Shown here one piece after another: positions 46,073 to 54,207 of a stretch of DNA of 64,000 nt; the stretch's first letter is position 1, and every line of letters starts with the position of its first letter. The DNA is from Micromonospora cathayae. Lineage in GTDB: Bacteria; Actinomycetota; Actinomycetes; Mycobacteriales; Micromonosporaceae. The stretch spans positions 2,542,001-2,606,000 of the forward strand of contig NZ_CP118615.1 in assembly GCF_028993575.1 (NCBI RefSeq), given 5' to 3'. The position numbers and the translations under genes are program-made. The notes under the pieces were generated by a model, which made no database searches, had not been told where the DNA came from, and worked only from the letters and a program-made list of their open reading frames with translations.

Positions 46073-48538
46073 ATGACAAGAGCTGTCCTCGGACCGTCCC
46101 GGACACCCGTACCCCCGGTGGATACGGCGACCGGACCGCAGCAACTGGGCGGACCCGACAACGCCCGGCCGCCCCGGCTGAGCGTCGTCGTGCCCACCCG
46201 GAACGAGGCGGAGAACATCCCGCTGCTGATCAAACGGCTGGCCCCGCTGGTCGTCCCGCTCGGCGCGGAGATCCTCGTGGTCGACGACAGCGACGACGAC
46301 ACCCCGGACGCGCTGTCCCGGGCCGCCGTCGACGCCCCGCTGCCGGTCCGCCTGCTGCACCGTCCGGCGTCCGCGCGTACCGGCGGACTCAGCGGCGCGG
46401 TGCTGCTCGGCGCGGAACACGCCCGCGGCGAATGGATCATGGTGATGGACGCGGACCTCCAGCACCCGCCGGAGTCCGCCGCGATGCTCGCCACCGTCGC
46501 CATGCGGCACGACGTGGACGTGGTGATCGGCACCCGGTACGCCGGCAACGGCTCCCGGGAGGGACTGGACGGCGTGTTCCGCGAGGCCACCTCGTCCTGG
46601 GCCACCCGGCTGGTCAAGAGCATGTTCCCGCGCCGGCTCGCCACCGTCAGCGACCCGATGAGTGGACTGTTCGCCTTCCGCCGGTCCGCCGTCCGGCTGG
46701 ACCGGATGAACCCGGTCGGCTTCAAGGTCCTGCTGGAGCTGCTGGTCCGCCACCCGGGGGCCCGGGTCGCCGAGGTCGCGTACGAGATGGCGACCCGGCA
46801 CGCCGGCCGGTCCAAGGCGTCCCTGCGGGAGGGGGCGAACTTCCTGCGTCACCTGTCCCGGCTGCGTGGTCAGCGGCTGGTCGGCCAGATCCGCACCCGC
46901 CCCCGCACCCTGCGGGACCGGCTGCACGAACTGGGCCGGCTGGTGGCCTTCGGCCTGATCGGGCTCTCCGGCATGGTGGTGAACACCGCCGCGCTGTGGT
47001 TCTTCTACGAACCCGCCCAACTGCACCACCTGCTCGGCGCGGCGCTCGCCACCCAGCTCTCCACCACCTGGAACTTCCTGCTGGTCGACAACCTGATCTA
47101 CCGCCGGCAGCGCCGCGCCGGCCTGGCCGCCCGGGCCAGCCGCTTCTTCCTGCTCAACAACGTCCTGCTGCTGCTGCGCCTGCCGGTGCTCCAGGTGCTG
47201 GTCTGGGCGGGCGTCGGGGTGCTGGCCGCCAACGCGGTCACCCTGGTCGCGCTCTTCCTGCTCCGCTTCGTGGTCAACGACCGGGTCATCTACACCGCCG
47301 ACGACCGGGGCCGACGTGACCCGGTCCGGATGCTGGTCAGCGTGGACGGCACCGAGGCGCGGTCCGCCCCGTCCCGCCGCCGCTACCAGTACCTCAAGTA
47401 CCGGTACGACATCGCCGGCGTGGTCACCATCGGCTCCCAGATCCGCCTGCCCGAACTGGAGTTCTTCCGTGCGCAGTGGGTGGCCGGTGCCGACGTGGAC
47501 ATCGCCGTCCGGGTCGCCGACGTGGGTGGCCGCGGCCCGCAGCGCCGCGCGGCGATGACCCAGTACGCCAGCCAGTCGGTGCTCCGGTACGAGGAGCAGC
47601 TGGGCCGGCTCGGCGCGAACTTCCGCATCCAGCTCGGACCACCGATCGACATCCAGGTCGGCCCGCTGCTGGCCCGGTCCCCGCACGTGGTCTACACCAA
47701 CATCATCGAGGCGCTGCTGCGCTTCGTGATGGTGTCCCGGGGCCACATGCTGCTGCACTCGGCCTGCGTCACCCTCGACGGCGTCGGCGTGATGCTCTCC
47801 GCGCTGACCGACACCGGCAAGACCGCCACCGTGCTGCGGCTGCTGCGCGACCACGGCGGGCTGTTCCTCTCCGACGACATGACCATCGTCCGGCCGGACG
47901 GCGTCGCCTTCTGCTTCCCGAAGCCGCTGACCATCAGCGCGCACACGCTCCGCGCGGTGCAGGCCCAGGACCTCACCCCGCAGGAGTGGCGGCGGTTGCA
48001 GTTGCAGAGCCGGCTGCACTCCAAGGGCGGCCGGTCGCTGGCGTTGACGCTGGCCCGGTTCAACCTGCCGATCATGGGCATCAACGCGATCACCCAACTG
48101 GTGGTCCCGCCGCCGAAGTACAGCGTGGACCGGCTCGTGCCGTGCCGGATGGGCACCAGCACCCGGGTCGAGGAACTGTTCGTGATCGAGCGTGGCGCGC
48201 CCGGCATCGGCGACCTGGACCACGCCGAGACGGTGAACCGGATGATCGACAACACCGACGACGCGTACGGCTTCCCGCCGTTCCGGTACCTCGCCCCGTC
48301 GATCACCATCGCCGGGCAGGGGTACGCCCAGCTCCGCGAACGGGAGCGGGAGATCCTGGCCGGCTTCCTGTCGAACGTCCGCAGCCGGGTGATCTCCTCC
48401 GACTGCTTCGGCTGGGCCGACGACATCCCCCGGCTGCTCCGCGCCGAGCGGGGCGAGGCGCCCACCAGCGCCGTCGTGCCGTCGCCGGTGTGGCCGCACT
48501 GGGACGCCCACCTGGCGAGCGCCGGGGGCGCGGTGTGA
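46073..48538 (+). CDS. Triple fusion: GT2 (DPM1-like), GtrA-like membrane domain and HprK-like P-loop domain
   Basis: The ATG gives 821 residues. About 34-275 is a polyprenyl-phosphate-mannose-synthase-like GT2 (LSVVVPTRNEAENIPLL, ILVVDDSDDDTPD, MVMDADLQHPPE, SDPMSGLFAFRR). About 285-412 is a four-helix GtrA-like domain (VAFGLIGLSGMVVNTAALWFF, WNFLLVDNLIYRR). About 430-821 resembles HPr-kinase-like proteins: MLLHSACVTLDG, a P-loop-like ALTDTGKTA (about 577-585) and LFLSDDMTIV. The GT2-GtrA pairing makes a polyprenyl-phosphate sugar donor. The kinase-like domain is an uncommon addition of unknown role. The stop overlaps the GTG of a GT-C glycosyltransferase that could use such a donor. Confidence 0.85.
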   Translation: MTRAVLGPSRTPVPPVDTATGPQQLGGPDNARPPRLSVVVPTRNEAENIPLLIKRLAPLVVPLGAEILVVDDSDDDTPDALSRAAVDAPLPVRLLHRPASARTGGLSGAVLLGAEHARGEWIMVMDADLQHPPESAAMLATVAMRHDVDVVIGTRYAGNGSREGLDGVFREATSSWATRLVKSMFPRRLATVSDPMSGLFAFRRSAVRLDRMNPVGFKVLLELLVRHPGARVAEVAYEMATRHAGRSKASLREGANFLRHLSRLRGQRLVGQIRTRPRTLRDRLHELGRLVAFGLIGLSGMVVNTAALWFFYEPAQLHHLLGAALATQLSTTWNFLLVDNLIYRRQRRAGLAARASRFFLLNNVLLLLRLPVLQVLVWAGVGVLAANAVTLVALFLLRFVVNDRVIYTADDRGRRDPVRMLVSVDGTEARSAPSRRRYQYLKYRYDIAGVVTIGSQIRLPELEFFRAQWVAGADVDIAVRVADVGGRGPQRRAAMTQYASQSVLRYEEQLGRLGANFRIQLGPPIDIQVGPLLARSPHVVYTNIIEALLRFVMVSRGHMLLHSACVTLDGVGVMLSALTDTGKTATVLRLLRDHGGLFLSDDMTIVRPDGVAFCFPKPLTISAHTLRAVQAQDLTPQEWRRLQLQSRLHSKGGRSLALTLARFNLPIMGINAITQLVVPPPKYSVDRLVPCRMGTSTRVEELFVIERGAPGIGDLDHAETVNRMIDNTDDAYGFPPFRYLAPSITIAGQGYAQLREREREILAGFLSNVRSRVISSDCFGWADDIPRLLRAERGEAPTSAVVPSPVWPHWDAHLASAGGAV

Positions 48539-50136
48539 GCGTCACCGGTACCCCCTCCGCCACGCCCCCCGGGCAGCGCGGCGAAACCCTGCCGCTGCCG
48601 GCGCCCGGCCGCGACGACACCCCGGCACCGGCCCGGCCGGAACCGGAGGCCACCCGCCGTCGCTGGGCGGCGCTCGGCATCCTGGCCGCGATCGCCGCGC
48701 TGGCCACCTTCGTCCGCGCGTGGCAGCTCGACGCCCTCGGCTTCAACAGCGACGAGGCGGTGTACGCCGGCCAGGCCGCGTCCCTGGCCGGCAACCCCCG
48801 GTACGCCGAACTGTTCCCGGTGTTCCGCGCCCACCCGATGCTCTTCCAGGCCATCCTGTCGCCGTTCTTCCGGACCGGCGAGGTGGACCTGGCCGGCCGG
48901 GCGGTGGTGGTGGCCTTCGGGGTCGCCACCGTGCTCGCGGTCTACCCCCTGGGCGTACGCCTCTACGGCCGGCGGGTCGGGCTGGTCGCCGCGCTGCTGC
49001 TGGCCGTCATGCCGTACCACGTGCTGGTCACCCGGCAGGTGCTGCTGGACGGGCCGATGGTGTTCTTCGCGACGCTGACCCTGTACTGCCTGGTCCGGTT
49101 CGTGCAGCAGCAGCGGCTCGGCTGGTACCTCGCCACCGCGGCGATGCTCGGCCTGACCATGCTGACCAAGGAGACCAGCGTCATCCTGGCCGGCAGCGTG
49201 TACGCGTTCCTGGCGCTCACCCCGATGGTGCGCCGGCCGGTCCGGATCACCCTGGTGGCCCTGCCGGTGCTGGCGGCGGTCTTCGCGGTCCACCCGGTCT
49301 CGCAGGCCCTCGCCGGGCGCAGCAGCACCGGGCGGAACTACCTGGTCTGGCAGCTGTTCCGCCGACCCAACCACCCGATGGGGTTCTACCTGGAGAACGT
49401 GCCCACCGCGGTCGGGCTGCTGGTGCTGGTGGTGGCGCTCGCCGGCCTGCTCTGGGCGCGGCGGCGCGCCTCCTGGCGGGAGACGCTGCTGCTGTGCTGG
49501 ATCGCCGTACCGGTGGTGTTCTTCCAGCTCTGGCCGGTGAAGGGCTTCCAGTACCTGCTGCCGGCCGCCGTACCGCTGGTGGTGCTGGCCGCCCGGGGCC
49601 TGGTCACCCTGCCGGTGCCCGGCCGGTTCCCGGCGCTGGCCCGGCGGACCCCGCAGCTGCGGCTGGCCGCCGTCGCGGTGGTCGCGGCCAGCCTGCTCTG
49701 GCCCTGCTGGGACGCGGTCAACCACGCCGGCCGGGCCACCTTCCTGGCCGGTTCCGGCGGGGTGCCCGGCGGCCGGGAGGCCGGCCGTTGGCTGGCCGGG
49801 AACACCCCGGAGGGCTCGGTGATCATGACCGTCGGCCCGTCCATGGCGAACATCGTCCGCTACTACGGCAGCCGGCAGAGCTACGGACTCTCGGTGAGCC
49901 CGAACCCGCTGCACCGCAACCCGTCCTACACGCCGCTGCTCAACCCGGACGCCTCACTGCGCGCCAACGACCTGCACTACGTCGTCTGGGACTCGTTCTC
50001 CGCGCGGCGCTCGGAGTACTTCTCCGAGAAGCTGCTGACCCTGGTCCGCCGATACCACGGCCGGGTGGTGCACACCGAGTACCTCGACGGCCCCGACCGG
50101 ACCCCCGTGATCATCATCTACGAGGTGCGACCGTGA
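48535..50136 (+). CDS. GT-C (PMT/ArnT-like, GT39/GT83) membrane glycosyltransferase
   Basis: The GTG overlapping the previous stop gives 533 residues with about 10-12 transmembrane helices. The first external loop has LGFNSDEAVYAGQAASLAG, whose acidic DE pair is the metal/catalytic site of polyprenyl-phosphate-sugar-dependent GT-C enzymes. MLTKETS is a further family feature. The C-terminal 100 residues are extracytoplasmic. It would use the polyprenyl-phosphate sugar made by the GT2-GtrA protein to modify a surface molecule. Confidence 0.88.
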   Translation: MSVTGTPSATPPGQRGETLPLPAPGRDDTPAPARPEPEATRRRWAALGILAAIAALATFVRAWQLDALGFNSDEAVYAGQAASLAGNPRYAELFPVFRAHPMLFQAILSPFFRTGEVDLAGRAVVVAFGVATVLAVYPLGVRLYGRRVGLVAALLLAVMPYHVLVTRQVLLDGPMVFFATLTLYCLVRFVQQQRLGWYLATAAMLGLTMLTKETSVILAGSVYAFLALTPMVRRPVRITLVALPVLAAVFAVHPVSQALAGRSSTGRNYLVWQLFRRPNHPMGFYLENVPTAVGLLVLVVALAGLLWARRRASWRETLLLCWIAVPVVFFQLWPVKGFQYLLPAAVPLVVLAARGLVTLPVPGRFPALARRTPQLRLAAVAVVAASLLWPCWDAVNHAGRATFLAGSGGVPGGREAGRWLAGNTPEGSVIMTVGPSMANIVRYYGSRQSYGLSVSPNPLHRNPSYTPLLNPDASLRANDLHYVVWDSFSARRSEYFSEKLLTLVRRYHGRVVHTEYLDGPDRTPVIIIYEVRP

Positions 50137-51614
50137 CATCCTTCACCGCCCCTGCCGGCAGGGGCCGCCCCGCAACCGGCCGCCGTCCGCTCGGTGCCGC
50201 CCTGGCCCTGCTGCTCGCCACCGCCGCGCCGATCGCCGCGATCCCGGCCGCCCCCGCCCAGGCCGCCCCCGCGCCGATCGTCGCCGCTGGCCCGGCTGCT
50301 GCCGCTGGCCCGGCCGCTGCGGCTGAGCGGGCGCCGGTCGCGCACCCGCCGGCCGTCGCCCCGGGCGGGCAACCGGCGACCAGTACGCCGATCAAGCACT
50401 TCGTCTATCTGATGCAGGAGAACCACACCTTCGACAACTACTTCGGTACCCGGCCCGGGGTGGACGGCATCCCCGCCGACGTCTGCATGCCGCTCAAGCG
50501 GGGCCAGCGCGAGCCCTGCGAGAAACCGTTCCACATCGGCGACCGGGGGGCCATCGACCTGGACCACTCGGCCGAGGCGTTCCGCACCCAGTACAACGGC
50601 GGGAAGATGGACGGCTTCGTCGAGGGGGTGAGCAAGCAGGGCAAGGACGGCCGGATGGCGATGGCCTACTACGACGACCGGGACATGCCCTACTACTGGA
50701 ACGTCGCCGACGAGTACGTCATCTTCGACCGCTTCTTCAGCTCGTCGAACTCCGGCAGCATCCGCAACCACATGTACCGGGTCACCGGCGGACCCGGCCT
50801 GCCCGGCGCGGAGATGATCCCGTCGACCGGCTGGGGCGACATCCCCACCATCTTCGACCGGCTGGAGGCCGCCGGGATCAGCTGGAAGTTCTACGTGCAG
50901 AACTACGACCCGACGATCACCTTCCGGACCCGTACCGCCGAGGAGGAGATCGACCGGGGCGCGCAGGTGATCTGGGTGCCGCTGCTGGCGTACGCGCGCT
51001 ACATCGACGACCCGAAACTGTTCAGCAGGATCGTCGACCTGGACGAGTACTACGAGGACGCCGCCAAGGGGGAACTGCCGGCGGTGGCGTTCGTCGCCCC
51101 GGCCGGCAACAGCGAACACCCACCGGGCAACATCCGGGCCGGGCAGACCCTGGTCCGGTCGCTGCTCACCCAGCTCATGCGGTCACCGCTGTGGGACTCC
51201 TCGGCGTTCTTCTGGTCGTACGACGACTGGGGCGGCTGGTACGACCACGTCACCCCGCCCCAGGTCGACCGGTACGGCTACGGCTTCCGGGTGCCCGCCC
51301 TGCTGGTCAGCCCGTACGCCCGCCGCGGGTACGTCGACTCCACCACCCTCGACTTCGCCTCGGTGCTCAAGTTCATCCAGGCCAACTGGGGGCTGAAACC
51401 GCTCGCCGACCGGGACCGCAAGGCGGCCAACTTCCTCGGCGCGTTCGACTTCACCTCGCCACCCCGGCCCGGCCACCTGCTCAACACCGAACGGAACCCG
51501 GTGCCGGTGAGCCGACCGGAACCGGAACCGGTCTACGCCTCGTACGCCATGGCGGTGGCCCTGGTCGGCGCGCTGGTCGCCGGCGCGGCGCTGCGGGGAC
51601 GGAGGTCGCGGTGA
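50133..51614 (+). CDS. PLC-type phosphoesterase (phospholipase C/acid phosphatase family)
   Basis: The GTG overlap start gives 493 residues. A signal peptide (PLGAALALLLATAAPIAAIPAAPAQA) precedes an Ala/Pro-rich linker. The catalytic part begins IKHFVYLMQENHTFDNYFGTRPGVDG, the N-terminal signature of bacterial phosphoesterase-family PLCs, and includes FSSSNSGSIRNHMYRVTG, APAGNSEHPP and FWSYDDWGGWYDHVTPP. A C-terminal hydrophobic segment (MAVALVGALVAGAAL) followed by Arg residues probably anchors it outside the cell. It may cleave phosphodiesters in lipids or in the polymer. It is co-transcribed with glycosyltransferase genes. Confidence 0.88.
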   Translation: MTSFTAPAGRGRPATGRRPLGAALALLLATAAPIAAIPAAPAQAAPAPIVAAGPAAAAGPAAAAERAPVAHPPAVAPGGQPATSTPIKHFVYLMQENHTFDNYFGTRPGVDGIPADVCMPLKRGQREPCEKPFHIGDRGAIDLDHSAEAFRTQYNGGKMDGFVEGVSKQGKDGRMAMAYYDDRDMPYYWNVADEYVIFDRFFSSSNSGSIRNHMYRVTGGPGLPGAEMIPSTGWGDIPTIFDRLEAAGISWKFYVQNYDPTITFRTRTAEEEIDRGAQVIWVPLLAYARYIDDPKLFSRIVDLDEYYEDAAKGELPAVAFVAPAGNSEHPPGNIRAGQTLVRSLLTQLMRSPLWDSSAFFWSYDDWGGWYDHVTPPQVDRYGYGFRVPALLVSPYARRGYVDSTTLDFASVLKFIQANWGLKPLADRDRKAANFLGAFDFTSPPRPGHLLNTERNPVPVSRPEPEPVYASYAMAVALVGALVAGAALRGRRSR

Positions 51615-54139
51615 GCACGCCGATCCACCGGCTGCTGGTGCTGCCGCTGCTCGTGGCGGCCGGTCTGGTCGCGTTGACGCCCGGGGGGGCCGCCGCCGAC
51701 GGCGCGCGGTCCACCCGGCCCGGCGTACTGCGCATGCAGACCGTGCCGCCGCTGCCCGGCGTGCAGGTGCGGGTCGACGGCAACGTCGCCCGCTCCGACG
51801 CGCACGGCCGGATCGCCGTCCGGGTCCGCAACTTCCTCGACCTGGAGAGCCGGCTCGTGATCCCCGAGGTGCTGGTCAGCCCGGACCGGCGGGCGATCTT
51901 CGACCGCTTCCGGGGCAGCCCGGACGCCGGGGTGAAACGGGTCGTCGAGATCGGCCTGCGGACCGTCCGGAAGGTCTCCTGGAGCTTCGTGGAACGGTTC
52001 GGCGCCCCGGTGCCCGCCGACCGGATCACCGAACTGCGGCTGCGCAGCAGCACCGGCGAGATCCACCACATCAGCGGGGCGGAGCTGACCCAGCCGCGCT
52101 GGGTCGCCGAGAGCCGCACCCAGCAGGGCCCGCGTGGGCTCGCCTCGAAGCAGCTGTACTTCGTGGTGGACAGCGTGGTCGTGGACGGTACCTCGGTGGT
52201 GAACCGGGCCGCGCAACGGTTCGTGCCGTGGGAGCAGCAGGCGTGGACGATCCAACTGCTGTTCTTCAAGGTGTCCTTCACCGCCACCGACATGATCTTC
52301 AGTCGGCAGGCCGGGGACGGCGTGCTGCTGACCCGGGCGGACGGTCGGGTCGAGCGGCTCCGGTTCGCCGACGACGGCACGGTGCTGGTCCCCGACCTGC
52401 CCCGGGGCACGTACGAGGTGAAGCCGCTCGGTGGCGGGGTCTCCTTCGCCCGGCCGGTCAGCATCAGCCGGGACCAGCAGGTCATGCTCAGCGTGATCAG
52501 CCCGCTCGACCTGGGTCTGGTGATCCTCGGCCTGCTGGCCGTGGCGGTCGGCCTGATCGTGGCCGGTCGGCCCCACCTGGCCCGGTCGCTGGTCCGACCC
52601 GCCCGGATGCTGCTCCGCCCCGGCCGGTCGCTGGTCCGCCCCGGCCCTGCCGCCCGGTTCCGGCGGCTGCCCGTACCCCGGCTCGGGCGTCGGCCCGACG
52701 ACCCGCCGGGCCGACCCACGACGCCGGACCAGACGGTGCCGGTACCGGAGCAGGTAGTCGCGGTGCCGGAGCAGGTGGTACCGGACCAGGCCGTCGCCGC
52801 GCCGGAGCAGGCGGCCCCGTCGGTGCGCCCCGCCGCTGCGTCCGGCGCGGAGCCGGCGACGGAGCCGCCGTCCGAACCGGAACCGGACGTACCGGCCCGG
52901 ACGACCGGCGGACGGCACAGCGCGGCGGTGGCGGTCGTGGCGCTGCTGGCCGTGCTGGCTCCGGTACCGGCCGCCCACCGGCCGGCACACGCCGCCGTCG
53001 CCCCGCCCGCCAGCCAGTCCAACGCGACCGAGTCCGACGCGGCCCCGTTCAAGGCGGGTCGGTCCGTCGTCGGGCGGGCCGGTGCGCCGGGTGCGGTGCC
53101 GGTGCTCGCCTACTACTACATCTGGTTCAATCCGTCCTCCTGGAACCGGGCGAAGACCGACTACCCGCGGCTCGGCCGGTACTCCAGCGACGACACCGAG
53201 ATCATGCGCCGGCACGTCCGGATGGCGAAGGCCGCCGGTATCGACGGTTTCCTGGTCTCCTGGAAGCAGACACCCCAGCTCGACGCGCGTCTCGCCAGCC
53301 TGGTCGACATCAGCCGGCAGGAGGACTTCAAGCTGGGCATCGTCTACCAGGGGCTCGACTTCGCCCGTAACCCGCTGCCGTTCGGGACGGTCCGCGCCGA
53401 CCTGGCCCACTTCGCCGACCGGTACGCCACCGAGCCGGTCTTCGACATCTTCGACAAGCCGGTGGTGGTGTGGACGGGCAGTGAGAAGTTCACCGCCGAG
53501 CAGATCGACGCGACCGTCGGGGAGGCCCGCCGCCGGCTGCTCGTCCTCGGCAACGCCAAGAACGTCGACACGGTGGCCGCCACCCAGGACGTGCTGGACG
53601 GACAGGCGTACTACTGGTCGTCCGCCGATCCGCTGAAGGAGAAGGCCGACCGGAAGCTGGCCGCCATGTCGGAGGCGGTGAAGCGTACCGACGGACTGTG
53701 GATCGCCCCGGTCGCGCCGGGCTTCGACGCCCGGATGATCGGCGGTCGGCGGGACGTGGACCGGCGCGACGGCGACACCTTCCGGTCCTCGTTCGCCGCC
53801 GCCCAGGGCTCCGCACCCGACGCGCTCGGCGTGATCAGTTGGAACGAGTTCAGCGAGAACACCCACATCGAGCCGAGTGAACAGTACGGCGAGAGGTACC
53901 TCGACGTCCTCGCCGACCTGCTCGGCCGCACCGTGGACCACGACGTGCTGATGGAGAGCCACGCCACGTCCGACGCCGAGCCCTGGGGGCTGCCGGCGTG
54001 GGCGGCGCTGCTCGCCACCGCCGCCGCGGCTGCGGTGCTGCCACTGTGGCTGGTGTACCGCCGCCGCCGGGCCCGGTCCGCGGTCACCCCACCGACCCAG
54101 CGGGGGACCGCCCCGCAGGTGGATCCCATGGACCTCTGA
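51611..54139 (+). CDS. Two-part membrane protein ending in a GH99-like domain
   Basis: The GTG overlap start gives 842 residues. A signal peptide is followed by a beta-rich region to about residue 290 with a carboxypeptidase-regulatory-like start (GVQVRVDGNVARSDAHGRIAV). A membrane helix lies at about 299-320. A Pro/Val/Glu-rich linker (VPEQVVAVPEQVVP) then leads to a second hydrophobic segment at about 438-456 that looks like an internal signal peptide (VAVVALLAVLAPVPAAHRPA). About 495-780 is a GH99-like barrel (VPVLAYYYIWFNPSSW, GVISWNEFSENTHIEPSE). A final helix at about 793-815 is followed by Arg residues. The arrangement looks like two ancestral genes joined. Confidence 0.8.
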   Translation: MSTPIHRLLVLPLLVAAGLVALTPGGAAADGARSTRPGVLRMQTVPPLPGVQVRVDGNVARSDAHGRIAVRVRNFLDLESRLVIPEVLVSPDRRAIFDRFRGSPDAGVKRVVEIGLRTVRKVSWSFVERFGAPVPADRITELRLRSSTGEIHHISGAELTQPRWVAESRTQQGPRGLASKQLYFVVDSVVVDGTSVVNRAAQRFVPWEQQAWTIQLLFFKVSFTATDMIFSRQAGDGVLLTRADGRVERLRFADDGTVLVPDLPRGTYEVKPLGGGVSFARPVSISRDQQVMLSVISPLDLGLVILGLLAVAVGLIVAGRPHLARSLVRPARMLLRPGRSLVRPGPAARFRRLPVPRLGRRPDDPPGRPTTPDQTVPVPEQVVAVPEQVVPDQAVAAPEQAAPSVRPAAASGAEPATEPPSEPEPDVPARTTGGRHSAAVAVVALLAVLAPVPAAHRPAHAAVAPPASQSNATESDAAPFKAGRSVVGRAGAPGAVPVLAYYYIWFNPSSWNRAKTDYPRLGRYSSDDTEIMRRHVRMAKAAGIDGFLVSWKQTPQLDARLASLVDISRQEDFKLGIVYQGLDFARNPLPFGTVRADLAHFADRYATEPVFDIFDKPVVVWTGSEKFTAEQIDATVGEARRRLLVLGNAKNVDTVAATQDVLDGQAYYWSSADPLKEKADRKLAAMSEAVKRTDGLWIAPVAPGFDARMIGGRRDVDRRDGDTFRSSFAAAQGSAPDALGVISWNEFSENTHIEPSEQYGERYLDVLADLLGRTVDHDVLMESHATSDAEPWGLPAWAALLATAAAAAVLPLWLVYRRRRARSAVTPPTQRGTAPQVDPMDL

Positions 54140-54140
54140 C

Positions 54141-54179
54141 GCCCCGCCCCGGCGTCGTCGACGACGCCGGGGGCGGGGC
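54141..54179 (+). terminator. Long hairpin after the GH99-like fusion gene
   Basis: A 19-base arm (GCCCCGCCCCGGCGTCGTC) is followed directly by its reverse complement with one extra G. It starts two bases after the stop and lies 28 bases before the next ATG, so it may attenuate rather than fully stop transcription. Confidence 0.75.
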
Positions 54180-54207
54180 CGCCGGGGGCGGGCGAGGAGG
54201 AGAGAAG

